Shown here one piece after another: positions 20,503 through 31,448 of a stretch of DNA of 64,000 nucleotides. The DNA is from Vandammella animalimorsus. Its GTDB lineage: Bacteria > Pseudomonadota > Gammaproteobacteria > Burkholderiales > Burkholderiaceae_C. Under the pieces are notes generated by a model, which was not told the DNA's origin, did no database searches, and saw only the letters and a list, made by a program, of their open reading frames with translations. The stretch spans positions 682,001 to 746,000 of the forward strand of contig NZ_NSJF01000001.1 of assembly GCF_002285285.1 (NCBI RefSeq), read 5' to 3'. Numbering within the stretch: position 1 is the first letter of the stretch; every line of letters begins with the position of its first letter. Position numbers and translations under genes: made by a program.

Positions 20503-20590
20503 TGAATCGCTGCGGCCGAGCAAACATGGCCCGCAGCCCGATGAAGCCGCATGCCATGCTGGCCTTGCGTGCGAATGGCAGGGGTAGGGC

Positions 20591-21490
20591 ATGCATGCAC
20601 TGTGGATGGTTTTGGGCGCGTTCCTGTTTGCGACGATGGGAGTGTGCGTCAAATATGCGTCGGCACATTTTTCACCGGCGGAGATGGTGTTCTACCGCAG
20701 CGCCATTGGCGTGCTGCTGTTGGCGGCGCTGGCGCGCCGGCAAGGTGTGGGCCTGGCCACGCAGTACCCAGGCATGCACGCCTGGCGCAGCATCGTCGGC
20801 GTGGCGGCGCTGGGGGCGTGGTTCTACGCCATCGGCAAGCTGCCGTTGGCCACGGCCATGACGCTCAATTACATGAGCAGCGTCTGGATCGGCGTGTTCG
20901 TGCTCGCCGGCACGCTGCTGCACTGGCGCCCCGATGCGCGCCACGGCAAGCCGCCCCTGCATGGGCCTTTGATGCTGACGATTCTGGTGGGCTTTGCCGG
21001 CGTGGTGCTGATGCTGCGCCCGAGCTTTGCCGCTGAGCAGAGCTTTGCGGCCATCGTCGGCTTGCTCTCGGGCATGATGGCCGCGCTGGCCTACATGCAG
21101 GTGGCGGCGCTGGGCCGCCTGGGCGAGCCCGAGACGCGCGTGGTGTTTTATTTCGCGCTGGGCGGCACGCTCGCCGGAGGCGCCGTCATGGCCGCCACAG
21201 GCGCGCACAGCCTGGCCACGCCAGCGGCGCTGTGGCTGCTGCCCATCGGCCTGCTGGCCACGCTGGGCCAGCTGTGCATGACCCATGCCTATTCCACCGC
21301 ATCGAGCGCGCGCAACACGCTGATGGTGGCCAGCCTGCAGTATTCGGGCATCGTGTTTGCCTCCCTGTACGGGCTGCTGCTGTTCCAGAGCGAGCGCATC
21401 GGCGCCTGGGGCTGGCTGGGCATGGCGCTGATCGTGCTCAGCGGCCTGGCCGCCACCGTACTGCGCGCGCGCGCCGCCAAGCCGGCCTGA
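20591..21490 (+). CDS. EamA/DMT-family transporter
   Basis: A 299-residue integral membrane protein of the drug/metabolite transporter superfamily, with about ten hydrophobic segments in two EamA repeats (first MVLGAFLFATMGVCVKYAS; second MMAALAYMQVAALGRLGEP onward). Such proteins move small metabolites or amino-acid derivatives; the substrate cannot be deduced. It is alone on the plus strand between repeat elements and rho. Confidence 0.88.
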   Translation: MHALWMVLGAFLFATMGVCVKYASAHFSPAEMVFYRSAIGVLLLAALARRQGVGLATQYPGMHAWRSIVGVAALGAWFYAIGKLPLATAMTLNYMSSVWIGVFVLAGTLLHWRPDARHGKPPLHGPLMLTILVGFAGVVLMLRPSFAAEQSFAAIVGLLSGMMAALAYMQVAALGRLGEPETRVVFYFALGGTLAGGAVMAATGAHSLATPAALWLLPIGLLATLGQLCMTHAYSTASSARNTLMVASLQYSGIVFASLYGLLLFQSERIGAWGWLGMALIVLSGLAATVLRARAAKPA

Positions 21491-21962
21491 CTCCTGCTGC
21501 GGAGCCAATCCAGCCGAACAGGGCTGCGCGCAGTATTTTTTGCGCCATGCCGGGCGCAGGCGGGCGGGCAGCTGGCTTTTGCTGTCATAATTCGCGCGCT
21601 TCGAGAAACGGCGGCGTGCGCCGCGTGCTGCCCGCCTTGTTTCTCCGCAGGGCTTGGCTTGCGCAATGGCTGCCGTTGTTGACGCGCCGCGCCAGTCCAT
21701 GGCGTCAGGCGCAGCAGCTGCTCATCGCAGAGCAGTCTCTTGCCCCGGCGCTGCGCCACGCCTGTATATGCCAGCCAGGCGTGCTGCGTTTGCTCCCTCA
21801 TTAGCCCCTGCGGCCCCGTTGGCCGCCTTGCTTATTTGTTCCTGTCTTGCCAAACGCGCCAATACGGCGGGCAAGCCCAGGCCTGGGCCGCATCGCGCGC
21901 ATGCGCGGCAGCGACATCTTCCCCATTCCCCACACACTCTCTTAGTTCTGGAGACCGTATTC
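21491..21962. other. 472-base gap upstream of rho
   Basis: No supported gene lies here. An open frame continuous with rho exists but its sequence is low in quality and unlike Rho, so I treat the region as promoter and 5' leader. Rho genes are commonly autoregulated through long leaders, which fits, but no specific structure is obvious to me. The thioredoxin gene that often precedes rho in related genomes is absent. Confidence 0.4.
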
Positions 21963-23225
21963 ATGCACTTGAATGAGCTCAAGGCACTGCATGTGTCCGA
22001 GGTATTGAAGCAGGCCGAGGCCCTGGGCATCGAAAACACCGGCCGCATGCGCAAGCAGGAGCTGATGTTCGCCATCATCAAAAAACGCGCCAAGGAGGGC
22101 GAGCAGGTCTTTGCCGATGGCGTGCTGGAAATCCTGCCCGATGGCTTTGGCTTTTTGCGCAGCCCGGACACGAGCTTCACCGCCAGCACGGACGACATCT
22201 ACATCTCGCCCAGCCAGGTGCGGCGCTTCAACCTGCACACGGGCGACATGATCGAGGGCGAGGTGCGCATCCCCAAGGATGGCGAGCGTTACTTTGCGCT
22301 GACCAAGCTCGACCGCATCAACGACGGCCCGCCCGAACAGAACAAGCACAAGGTGATGTTCGAGAACCTCACGCCGCTGTTCCCCAAGCAGCAGATGAAG
22401 CTCGAGCGCGACATCAAGGCCGAGGAGAACATCACCGGCCGCATCATCGACATCGTTGCCCCGCTGGGCCGCGGCCAGCGCGCGCTGATCGTCGCGCCGC
22501 CCAAGAGCGGCAAGACCATGATGATGCAGCACATCGCCCACGCCATCACGGCCAACAACCCGGACGTGCACCTGATGGTGCTGCTGGTCGATGAGCGCCC
22601 CGAAGAAGTGACCGAGATGCAGCGCACCGTCAAGGGCGAGATCATCGCCTCGACCTTCGACGAGCCGGCCGCGCGCCACGTGCACGTGGCCGAGATGGTG
22701 ATCGAGCGCGCCAAGCGCCTGGTGGAGCTGAAAAAGGACGTGGTGATCCTGCTGGACTCCATCACCCGCCTGGCGCGCGCCTACAACAACGTCGTGCCCA
22801 CCAGCGGCAAGATTCTTTCCGGCGGTGTGGATGCCAATGCCCTGCACCGGCCCAAGCGCTTTTTTGGCGCCGCGCGCAATGTGGAGGAGGGCGGCAGCCT
22901 GACCATCATCGCCACCGCGCTGGTGGACACGGGCAGCCGCATGGACGAGGTGATCTTTGAGGAATTCAAGGGCACGGGCAACAGCGAAATCCACCTCAGC
23001 CGCCGCCTGTACGAAAAGCGCGTGTTCCCGGCCATCGAGCTGTCCAAGAGCGGCACGCGCCGCGAGGAGCTGCTGCTGGCGCCCGAGGTGCTGCAGAAAA
23101 CGCGCATCCTGCGCCAGTTCCTGTTCAACATGGACGAGATCGAATCCATGGAGCTGATGCTCAAGAACATGAAGGCCACCAAGAACAACCACGAGTTCTT
23201 CGACATGATGCGCCGTGGCGGTTGA
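21963..23225 (+). CDS. rho: Transcription termination factor Rho
   Basis: Rho is a hexameric RNA-dependent ATPase/helicase that ends transcripts. The 420 residues ([19 protein letters not shown]) include the N-terminal helical domain, the RNA-binding cold-shock-like domain with [11 protein letters not shown], Walker A ([12 protein letters not shown]), Walker B ([17 protein letters not shown]) and the R-loop [20 protein letters not shown]. Length and all motifs are standard. The ATG at 21963 follows CTGGAGACC. Confidence 0.98.
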   Translation: MHLNELKALHVSEVLKQAEALGIENTGRMRKQELMFAIIKKRAKEGEQVFADGVLEILPDGFGFLRSPDTSFTASTDDIYISPSQVRRFNLHTGDMIEGEVRIPKDGERYFALTKLDRINDGPPEQNKHKVMFENLTPLFPKQQMKLERDIKAEENITGRIIDIVAPLGRGQRALIVAPPKSGKTMMMQHIAHAITANNPDVHLMVLLVDERPEEVTEMQRTVKGEIIASTFDEPAARHVHVAEMVIERAKRLVELKKDVVILLDSITRLARAYNNVVPTSGKILSGGVDANALHRPKRFFGAARNVEEGGSLTIIATALVDTGSRMDEVIFEEFKGTGNSEIHLSRRLYEKRVFPAIELSKSGTRREELLLAPEVLQKTRILRQFLFNMDEIESMELMLKNMKATKNNHEFFDMMRRGG

Positions 23226-23309
23226 GCCACGGCCCCACGCGCCTGCTTGCCGGCCCCCCCTGTCGGCCTGTGGAACAATCGCGCCTTTGACCTGCTGTAG
23301 CTTTTTGCC

Positions 23310-24656
23310 GTGGACGCTCCGCCAACGCCCCCCGCACCGCCACCAGCCGCTGCTCCATTGCCCCAGCTGCTGGCGCGCTGGCGCAAGCCCCTGACGCTGC
23401 CGGCCTGGGGCATCTGGCTGCTGTCACTGACGGCGGCGCTGGCCTTGTGGCTGGCCCATGGGCAGTGGAAGCGCCTGAACCACCTGCAGGAGCGCCTGGC
23501 CCAGCAATCGGCTGCAACCCAGGCCCAGGCCATCGAGGCGCGCAGCCTCTCGCAGCAGGCTCAGGCCCTGGCGCAGCAGGCCGCCACGCGCGCCAGCCTG
23601 AGCGAGGCGCGCATCAATGAATACACGCTGCAGCGCTCGCACCTGGAGCAGCTGGCCTTCGAACTCTCGCGCACGCGCGACGAGGCCATGCTGATCGACA
23701 TCGAGGCCTCGCTGCGGCTGGCGCAGCAGCAGGCCCAGCTGACCGGCCTGGCCGATCCGCTCATCGCCGCGCTGCGCAATGCCAGCCACCGCCTGCAGCG
23801 CGCCGAGCAGCCGCGCCTGACGCCCATTGTGGCCGCCATCGACCGCGATCTGGCGCGCCTGACGGGCGCGGCCGTGACGGACACGGCCGGTCTGCTCGGC
23901 CGCATGGATGCGCTGCTGCTGCAACTGGAAAGTCTGCCACTGGGCAACGCCGTGGGCAGGGGCAACCGCAAGCGGGCCGTGCGCGCGCCGGTGGCCATCT
24001 CCGACCACGAGGCCCAGGCCCTGGGCGTGCTGCCCGGCAGCACCATTGCCCCGCAGGCCAGCACCCCAGCCCAGCCGCCAGCCGAGCCAGCGCCTGCACA
24101 GCCGCCACAAACGCCGCCCCCGCAAACAAGGCTTGACGCAACAGAGGCCCCGGCGGCAATGGAAGAAGCCCAGCATGCCGAAACGCAAGACGACGAGGGC
24201 GGCTTCTGGGCCGGATTGCGCCAGGCCTTTCACGGCCTGGTGCGCGTGCAGCGCATCGAGCACCCGGACGCGGCATTGCTGACACAGGAGCAGGCCTTCT
24301 TCCTGCGCGAAAACCTGCGCCTGCAACTGATGAATGCCCGCATGGCCCTGCTGGCCCGGCAAAGTGCCTCGGCGCGCACCGATCTGGCCGGTGTGCAGGC
24401 CTTGCTGCGCAAGTACTACGATCTGGACGCGCCGCGTACCCGTCAGGCGCTGCGCACCCTGCAGCAATTGCAGGAGCACATCCAGGCCGTGCAGCCGCCG
24501 GCCATCACGGACACGCTGCTGGCCATCGCTGCCGCACAAGATACCCTGCGCCCGGCCGGCGGCCAGGGCGGCGCAGCCCATGCAGCAGGCGAGGAGGAGG
24601 GCGGCAACGCTACCGCTGCGCCGGCTGCAGCCAGCCATCCGCAGGGGCGGCAGTGA
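23310..24656 (+). CDS. hemX: HemX-like membrane protein (uroporphyrinogen-III C-methyltransferase family name)
   Basis: The 448-residue product begins at a GTG, has one transmembrane helix (about 35-55, GIWLLSLTAALALWLAHG), a long coiled-coil periplasmic part (about 60-130) and the HemX core (RSHLEQLAFELSRTRDEAMLIDIEASLRLAQQQAQLTGLADPL is split here as RSHLEQLAFELSRTRDEAML and onward). A Pro/Gln-rich spacer divides the core. HemX is named from its place beside hemCD in proteobacteria; true methylase activity is not expected since the SAM motifs are absent. Here hemC and hemD are not adjacent. Its stop overlaps the next start (TGATG). Confidence 0.85.
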   Translation: MDAPPTPPAPPPAAAPLPQLLARWRKPLTLPAWGIWLLSLTAALALWLAHGQWKRLNHLQERLAQQSAATQAQAIEARSLSQQAQALAQQAATRASLSEARINEYTLQRSHLEQLAFELSRTRDEAMLIDIEASLRLAQQQAQLTGLADPLIAALRNASHRLQRAEQPRLTPIVAAIDRDLARLTGAAVTDTAGLLGRMDALLLQLESLPLGNAVGRGNRKRAVRAPVAISDHEAQALGVLPGSTIAPQASTPAQPPAEPAPAQPPQTPPPQTRLDATEAPAAMEEAQHAETQDDEGGFWAGLRQAFHGLVRVQRIEHPDAALLTQEQAFFLRENLRLQLMNARMALLARQSASARTDLAGVQALLRKYYDLDAPRTRQALRTLQQLQEHIQAVQPPAITDTLLAIAAAQDTLRPAGGQGGAAHAAGEEEGGNATAAPAAASHPQGRQ

Positions 24657-25267
24657 TGCGCAGCGCGCTGTGGGTGCTGATGCTGTTTGCCTCCGCCGTG
24701 GCGGCAGCTTTGTTCCTGAGCAACAATGGCGCCACCGTCACGCTGTTCTGGTTCCCCTACCGGGTGGACATGTCGCTGAACCTGCTGCTGCTGCTGCTGG
24801 CCCTGGTCTTCATGCTGGGCTTGCTGCTGCTTTACGCGCTGGTATCGGTCTGGCGCATGCCGGCCGAAGCCCGCCTCTGGCGCGAATACCGACACGATGC
24901 GGCCGCCCATCACGCATTCGTGCGCGCTGCCGAGCATTTTGCGCAAGCCCGCTGGCAGCAGGCCGCCGAGGAGGCTGCCGCCGTGCCACCGCTGCTGGCG
25001 CAGTGGGAAGCGCAGCATGCGCAAAGCAAGGCTGCCAGTGCCGACGTGCAGGCCCATGCACGCCTGCTGGCCGTCAGCCAGCAGCTGCAACAGGCGGCGC
25101 AGCAGCGCCTGCAGGGCAGCGCCAGCGCCGATTCAGCGCCGATCGCGCCGGCCACGCCCACGCCGGCATTGCTGCAAGCGCCCCGAGCTCAGCGTGCGGC
25201 GGCCCCGGCCAGCCCGGCAGCGCAAGGGCAGGGCGACTGGGCAGTCCCGCCCGAACAGTCAGAGTAA
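24656..25267 (+). CDS. Truncated HemY-like inner-membrane protein
   Basis: The first about 100 residues (two hydrophobic helices, with NNGATVTLFWFPYRVDMSLNL between them) match the N-terminal region of HemY, the tetratricopeptide membrane protein that follows HemX. HemY is usually near 400 residues; this one is 203 and lacks the TPR C-terminal half, ending in an Ala/Pro/Gln-rich tail. A family A repeat begins three bases after the stop. Either the gene was truncated near this insertion or this lineage keeps a short form. It is translationally coupled to the hemX-like gene. Confidence 0.75.
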   Translation: MRSALWVLMLFASAVAAALFLSNNGATVTLFWFPYRVDMSLNLLLLLLALVFMLGLLLLYALVSVWRMPAEARLWREYRHDAAAHHAFVRAAEHFAQARWQQAAEEAAAVPPLLAQWEAQHAQSKAASADVQAHARLLAVSQQLQQAAQQRLQGSASADSAPIAPATPTPALLQAPRAQRAAAPASPAAQGQGDWAVPPEQSE

Positions 25268-25269
25268 TC

Positions 25270-25360
25270 GCCTGTTCAAAGCTTCTTCAAAGTTTCAGGC
25301 TGCCCGCCCGTCCCGCCGAGACTGTGCGCTGACACCTGTGCGCCGGGGCTTTGAGCAGGC
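25270..25360. repeat. 91-bp family A inverted-repeat element between two convergent genes
   Basis: It starts GCCTGTTCAAAGC and ends with the near complement GCTTTGAGCAGGC. It fills the space between the stop codons of the hemY-like gene (plus strand) and rarD (minus strand), touching both. A folded transcript from either side could work as a bidirectional terminator. Confidence 0.65.
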
Positions 25361-25361
25361 C

Positions 25362-26288
25362 TCATGCAACGCGCTGCCGCGTGGCGCGCAGCGCATCGGC
25401 GCAATACAACGCCAGCCCCAGCCAGATCAACACGAAGGCGACCCAGTGCGTGCGCGTGAAGGCCTCGTGATAGAGCAGTACCGCCAGGGCCAGCTGAATC
25501 GACGGCGCCAGGTACTGCACCAGCCCCAGGGTCGACAGCGGCAGGCGCTGCGCGGCATTGGCAAACCACAACAACGGCAAGGCGGTGACGATGCCCGAGG
25601 CGGCAATGGCCAGCGCCCCTGGCCAGCCGTGGCGCCAGAACATCGGCTCGGGCAGACTCCAGGCACACCAAGCCATATAGACCAGCGCAAATGGCAGCAT
25701 CAGCAGCGTTTCCACAGCCAACCCGACAGTGGCCGAGACGGGCGTGAATTTGCGCAGCAGCCCGTACAACGCAAAGCTCGTGGCCAGGAACAGCGACACC
25801 CATGGCCACTGGCCCAGGCCACGCGCCATCCAGCCCACGCCCAGCGCCACTACCAGCACGGCAGCCCATTGCAAAGGCCGCAGGCGCTCGCGCAGCAGCA
25901 GCACGCCCAGGAGCAAACTCAGCAGCGGGTTGATGAAGTAGGCCAGGCTGACCTCGGTCACCCGCGCCTGTGCAATGGCCCAGACGAAGATCAGCCAGTT
26001 GGCCGTGATCAAGGCTCCGCTCAGGCCCAGCATGGCCAGCACCCGGGGCTGGCGCAACAGGCGCAGCAAGGCAGGCCACTGGCCCAGCCACAGCAGCAGC
26101 GGCAGCAGGAACACCACAGACCACAGCACGCGCTGCGCAATCAGCAGGCTATGGGGCACCCAGGGCAACAGCTTCCAATACATGACGCTAAAGCCCCACA
26201 CGCCATAGGCCAGCAGGGCATAGGACATGCCTGCGCGCCAAGTGGCATCAAGGGGGCCGGCGGCCTGGGGCGATGGGGCAGGGGGCAT
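25362..26288 (-). CDS. rarD: RarD-type EamA transporter
   Basis: A 308-residue membrane protein with about ten helices. The N-terminal pattern SYALLAYGVWGFSVMYWKLL and PHSLLIAQRVLWSVVFLLPLLL is typical of the RarD branch of the EamA superfamily (chloramphenicol-sensitive protein family), whose physiological substrate is unknown. I start at the ATG at 26288 (MPPAPSPQAAG) because codons upstream overlap the promoter of hisZ and are not membrane-like. Its stop codon touches a repeat element. Confidence 0.88.
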   Translation of the reverse strand: MPPAPSPQAAGPLDATWRAGMSYALLAYGVWGFSVMYWKLLPWVPHSLLIAQRVLWSVVFLLPLLLWLGQWPALLRLLRQPRVLAMLGLSGALITANWLIFVWAIAQARVTEVSLAYFINPLLSLLLGVLLLRERLRPLQWAAVLVVALGVGWMARGLGQWPWVSLFLATSFALYGLLRKFTPVSATVGLAVETLLMLPFALVYMAWCAWSLPEPMFWRHGWPGALAIAASGIVTALPLLWFANAAQRLPLSTLGLVQYLAPSIQLALAVLLYHEAFTRTHWVAFVLIWLGLALYCADALRATRQRVA

Positions 26289-26312
26289 GGGCAGGAAAGC
26301 TGGAACTGGTTC

Positions 26313-26340
26313 TTGGGCAAGGGCGCGGGGCCGGTAGAAT
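26313..26340 (+). promoter_or_regulatory. Candidate sigma-70 promoter of the hisZ-purA operon
   Basis: TTGGGC at 26313-26318 and TAGAAT at 26335-26340 are separated by 16 bases, pointing toward hisZ. The -10 hexamer matches the consensus in five of six positions. The resulting leader would be about 165 bases and contains GGCCCCGGGGCC followed by five T residues at 26413-26429. Confidence 0.4.
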
Positions 26341-26512
26341 ACGCTTTTTAACTGCGGAGGCCAGCGCAAAGCAGGGCGCACAGCAGCTCATTGGTCCCAT
26401 GGGGTTTGGATCGGCCCCGGGGCCTTTTTGCTGAACAGCGCGCCCACTGTGCCCGCTCTCGCCCGCATGTCTGCATGCGAGCCAGGCCCCCGCCAGCCCT
26501 TTGCCTTTTGCC

Positions 26513-27727
26513 ATGTCCGCCTGGGTACTGCCCGACCACATTGCCGATGTCCTGCCTTGCGAGGCGCGCCACCTGGAAGGGCTGCGACGCAGTTTGCTGG
26601 ACGTGGCCGCCAGCTTCGGCTATGAGCTGATCGTGCCGCCATTGATGGAATATCTGGAGTCGCTGCTGACCGGCAGCGGCCAGGCCTTGGATCTGCAGAT
26701 CGTCAAAAGTGTGGATCAGCTCTCGGGCCGCACCGTGGGCATCCGCGCCGACAGCACGCCCCAGGTGGCGCGCATCGACGCCCATCTGCTCAACCGCACG
26801 GGCGTGGCGCGGCTGTGTTATTGCGGCCCGGTACTGCATGCCCGCCCCGAGCGCCCAGGGGCCTCGCGCGAGCTGCTGCAATTCGGCGCTGAAATCTACG
26901 GCCACGCAGGCCCCGAAGCCGACCTGGAAATCGTGCAACTGGCCCTGGCCTGCACGCGCCAGCCGGGCATTGCCGCGCCAGTGCTGGTGCTGGGCGACGT
27001 GCGCATTGTGCGCAGCCTGCTGGCCGGCGTGATGGCCAGCATGGATACCTTGGCTGCTGTGCACACCGCATTGGCCGCCAAGGATGCCAGCGCGCTGCAG
27101 GTGGCCACGGCCGATTTCCCCCAGGCCCAACGCGAAGGCCTGGCCGCCTTGCTGGACCTGTACGGCGAGCCCGGGCCCGTCATGGCCCAGGCCAGGCAGC
27201 GGCTGGCCTCATTCCCCGCTGCGCTGAAGGTGCTCGATGGCCTGCAGTGGCTGACGCAGCAATTGCAAGCCGAAGATCAGGCCCTGCCTTTGAGCTACGA
27301 CCTGGCCGACGTGCGCGGCTACGGTTATTACAGCGGCGTGCGCTTCTCGCTCTACGTGCCCGGTTGCAACGATGCGCTGGTGCGCGGTGGCCGCTACGAC
27401 GAAGCCGGCGCCGTTTTTGGGCGCAACCGCCCGGCAGCAGGCTTCAGCCTGGACGTCAAGCAACTGGCCCGCGTGGCCAGCCAAGGCCCCCAGGCCATGG
27501 CCATTCGCGCCCCCTGGGTAGAGGGCGACGCCGCGTTGCGCAACGCCATCGCCCGCCTGCGCAGCCAGGGCGAAGTGGTGCTGCAAACCCTGCCCGGCAG
27601 CGAGGCTGCGGACGACGCGCAGCGCTGCGACCGCGAATTGCGGCTGAGCAATGGGCAGTGGCAGGTGCATCAGGCCGCCCTACAGCCCGCAGCCGCCCAA
27701 GAGGGCTTGTTGGAAACATCCCGCTGA
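26513..27727 (+). CDS. hisZ: ATP phosphoribosyltransferase regulatory subunit HisZ
   Basis: HisZ resembles the catalytic core of histidyl-tRNA synthetase but only binds histidine. It assembles with short HisG to form the active, feedback-inhibited enzyme. The 404 residues contain [19 protein letters not shown] at the N-terminus, the motif-2-like [16 protein letters not shown] ... [13 protein letters not shown], and the motif-3-like [17 protein letters not shown] with [23 protein letters not shown]. It precedes purA by about 120 bases, an arrangement common in Burkholderiales. HisG lies 8 kb away on the other strand. Confidence 0.95.
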   Translation: MSAWVLPDHIADVLPCEARHLEGLRRSLLDVAASFGYELIVPPLMEYLESLLTGSGQALDLQIVKSVDQLSGRTVGIRADSTPQVARIDAHLLNRTGVARLCYCGPVLHARPERPGASRELLQFGAEIYGHAGPEADLEIVQLALACTRQPGIAAPVLVLGDVRIVRSLLAGVMASMDTLAAVHTALAAKDASALQVATADFPQAQREGLAALLDLYGEPGPVMAQARQRLASFPAALKVLDGLQWLTQQLQAEDQALPLSYDLADVRGYGYYSGVRFSLYVPGCNDALVRGGRYDEAGAVFGRNRPAAGFSLDVKQLARVASQGPQAMAIRAPWVEGDAALRNAIARLRSQGEVVLQTLPGSEAADDAQRCDRELRLSNGQWQVHQAALQPAAAQEGLLETSR

Positions 27728-27817
27728 GTACACGGCCACAGCCCCTGCGCCGCAGCAAGCGCCGTGCACGAATGACCTGGCCCACACAGCCTGCCAGCGC
27801 AGCCGCCAAACCTTTGA

Positions 27818-29272
<1,455 letters not shown>

Positions 29273-29322
29273 GCGCCCCAGCCTCAGTTCCCAGCACCAA
29301 CACCCTCAGGAGACCTCGCCCC

Positions 29323-29844
29323 ATGCTCACCGAAGACGGCAAGCACCTGTACGTCAGCTACCACGAATACCACAACCTGATCGAAAAGCTGGCGCTGCAA
29401 ATCCACCGCTCAGGCTGGGAGTTCGACAACGTGCTGTGCCTGGCGCGCGGCGGTCTGCGTCCGGGCGACATCATCAGCCGCATCTTCGACCGGCCGCTGG
29501 CCATCATGTCCACCAGCTCTTACCGCGCTGGCGCAGGCACCATCCAGGGCAAATTGGATCTGGCCAAATACATCACTACGCCCAAGGGCGAGCTCTCGGG
29601 GCGGGTGCTGCTGGTCGATGACCTGGCCGACACTGGCCACACGCTGCACGCCGTGGTCGAGATGCTGCGTCGAGACTATCCGCCCATCACCGAATTGCGC
29701 AGCGCCGTGATTTGGACCAAAGGCATTTCGACATTCCGCGCCGATTATTCTGCCGAGGAACTGCCCACCAATCCCTGGATCCACCAGCCCTTCGAACAAT
29801 ACGACAGTACACGCCCGCAGGATCTGCTGAGCAAATGGGGCTGA
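29323..29844 (+). CDS. Phosphoribosyltransferase, purine-salvage type
   Basis: This 173-residue type I phosphoribosyltransferase has the PRPP-binding motif VLLVDDLADTGHTLHAVV (about 92-109) and the N-terminal LCLARGGLRPGDIISR. These proteins use PRPP to make nucleotides from bases such as hypoxanthine, xanthine or guanine; the exact base is not deducible. Its place 50 bases behind purA supports a purine role. The start follows AGGAGACC. Confidence 0.9.
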   Translation: MLTEDGKHLYVSYHEYHNLIEKLALQIHRSGWEFDNVLCLARGGLRPGDIISRIFDRPLAIMSTSSYRAGAGTIQGKLDLAKYITTPKGELSGRVLLVDDLADTGHTLHAVVEMLRRDYPPITELRSAVIWTKGISTFRADYSAEELPTNPWIHQPFEQYDSTRPQDLLSKWG

Positions 29845-30240
29845 GATTCTGAATCCAAACGCGCGCCTGCAGGCATCCGCATGGCCGCTTGGGTGCAAGG
29901 ACGGGCTGGCGGCAATGGCTTGAATTGCTGCCAGCATCCTCGAGAGTGCGGGACCGGCGCAAAACACATCTTGCTGCACATTTCAGCCTCCCCGTCTGAT
30001 ATTTGATACGATGTATATTATGTCAAATATCAAATGGATGAATCCCAGCTCCGTGCAAAGCCAGCGCCCCGGCCTGCCGTCCCCGTTGCCGTTATTTTTC
30101 GGCGGCATTGCCTGCTTTGCTGACCATCCTGCGAAGCATTCAAGCATCAAGCTTGCACGGCGCACGGATGCTTGCTTGCCCTGTGTGCAGCACAAGCGCC
30201 TTGCTTTGCTGTCACTACAAACCACACCTGATCCCACTCC
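29845..30240. other. 396-base gap containing the promoter of the LysR gene
   Basis: No supported gene lies here. The right half contains a strikingly AT-rich island (about 29995-30040) with a perfect inverted repeat, described separately. A 77-codon open frame starting inside the island has no recognisable features and I reject it. Confidence 0.4.
29997..30032. promoter_or_regulatory. Perfect 10-bp inverted repeat, operator-like
   Basis: TGATATTTGA and TCAAATATCA are exact inverted copies separated by 16 bases (centre to centre 26) in an AT-rich island inside otherwise GC-rich DNA, about 210 bases before the LysR-type gene. The form suits a dimeric regulator binding site or promoter with operator, but which protein binds is unknown. 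Confidence 0.55.
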
Positions 30241-31152
30241 ATGATTGACTTGCGCGGCATCGAGACTTTTTATTGGGTAGCCACGCTGGGAGGCTTTCGC
30301 GCGGCTGCCGAGCAGCTGCATGCCAGCCAGCCAGCGATATCCCAGCGCATTCAGCAGCTTGAGGAAGCCCTGGGCGTGCGTTTGTTTGATCGTGATACGC
30401 GCGGCGTGCGGCTGACGGTGCGCGGCCAGGCTTTGCTCACCCATGCCGAGCGCATGTTGCAGTTGCGCCAGGACATGCTGCGCGCAGCGCGTGAGCAAGA
30501 TGGCATTGCCGGGCGGCTGACCCTTGGCGTGGCCGAAACCATCGTCCAAACCTGGCTGCCCGCATTGCTGGAGCGGGTGCACAGCACTTTTCCCAATTTG
30601 GTGCTGGAAATTGAGGTGGACACCACGGCTGTGATGCGCGCCCATCTGTTGGCGCGGCAGGTTGACCTGGCCTTTCTGATGGGCCCGTTGGACGACGCGC
30701 AGGTGGAAAACCTGCCACTGTGCCAGTACCCGCTGACGTGGGTGGCCAGCCCCAGGCTGGCGCAAACACTGGGGCCAGAGCCCATGCCGCTGGCGCGAAT
30801 TGGTGAGCACCCCATCATCACCTACCCAGCCAGCAGCAAGCCACACCAGGCCTTGCGGCAGATGCTGCTTCGCGCGGGAGTGCCAGCGCCGCAGATGTAT
30901 GGCTCGGCATCGCTCAGCACCACGGTGCACATGGTGCAGGCCGGCATGGGCGTGGGGGTCGTGGCCCCGGCGATCCTCGCGCGGGAACTGGCCGAAGGGC
31001 AATTGCAACTGCTTGAGGTGACGGGCCAGGCATTGCCGGAGCTGGTATTCACTGCATCATGGCGGCGCGGCAGCGACAGCCATGTGGCCGCAGCCATTGC
31101 GCGGCTGGCTGTGCAGGTAGCCAATGGGTTGACCACTGATTCAAATTTTTGA
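30241..31152 (+). CDS. LysR-family transcriptional regulator
   Basis: The 303-residue protein has the N-terminal LysR helix-turn-helix (residues 3-62: GIETFYWVATLGGFRAAAEQ, ASQPAISQRIQQLEEALG, RLFDRDTRGVRLT) and a periplasmic-binding-like effector domain (about 90-295). It precedes, in the same direction, a TRAP transporter, a DUF2848 protein and an amidase, so it is probably their substrate-responsive regulator. The effector is unknown; by analogy with other LysR systems it would be the transported compound or its breakdown product. Confidence 0.93.
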   Translation: MIDLRGIETFYWVATLGGFRAAAEQLHASQPAISQRIQQLEEALGVRLFDRDTRGVRLTVRGQALLTHAERMLQLRQDMLRAAREQDGIAGRLTLGVAETIVQTWLPALLERVHSTFPNLVLEIEVDTTAVMRAHLLARQVDLAFLMGPLDDAQVENLPLCQYPLTWVASPRLAQTLGPEPMPLARIGEHPIITYPASSKPHQALRQMLLRAGVPAPQMYGSASLSTTVHMVQAGMGVGVVAPAILARELAEGQLQLLEVTGQALPELVFTASWRRGSDSHVAAAIARLAVQVANGLTTDSNF

Positions 31153-31159
31153 TTAATCA
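31150..31159. promoter_or_regulatory. Palindrome TGATTAATCA at the end of the LysR gene
   Basis: A perfect 10-base palindrome overlaps the LysR stop codon in an AT-rich patch, 290 bases before the TRAP binding-protein gene. It has the T-N-A dyad character of LysR-type boxes and could be the operator for the downstream operon. The family A repeat at 31245 lies between it and the operon, so this remains weak. Confidence 0.3.
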
Positions 31160-31244
31160 GCATCGAAACATGGAATTGGACAGCGACAGGCATTTCGGCT
31201 GAAATCCGCCAGCCTTCGGGAGCACGGCGCGCGCCTTGCACTCA

Positions 31245-31370
31245 GGCCTGTTCAAAACCTCGGTGTGAATGGGCAAGAAGCGGTTTAGGCTGGGCGGCAA
31301 GGCATTTGCCATGCCGCAGACCAGCGATCTCCGCGCTCTTGCCCGCCGTCCAAAGGTTTTGAGCAGGCTC
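31245..31370. repeat. 126-bp family A inverted-repeat element
   Basis: It starts GGCCTGTTCAAAACCTCGG and ends with AAGGTTTTGAGCAGGCTC. It aligns with the 161-bp element at 20293 at both ends and through GGGCAAGAAGCGGTTT; the middle differs. It lies in the leader between the LysR gene and dctP, so it may influence transcription into the TRAP operon. Confidence 0.75.
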
Positions 31371-31448
31371 TCGCTGCCAAGCGGCTGCCTTGCCAGCCAG
31401 GCTGCGCCCGCCCTGCCCTTGCTTTTTCCATCGAACAGGAGACCTGCC

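Noticed and set aside
21654-21962. 103-codon N-terminal extension of Rho
   Set aside because: The added residues are unlike Rho and the normal MHLNELK start with a ribosome site is present at 21963.
30011-30244. 77-codon frame beginning in the AT-rich inverted repeat
   Set aside because: No ribosome site, no motif, and it runs into the LysR start; the region is better explained as regulatory.
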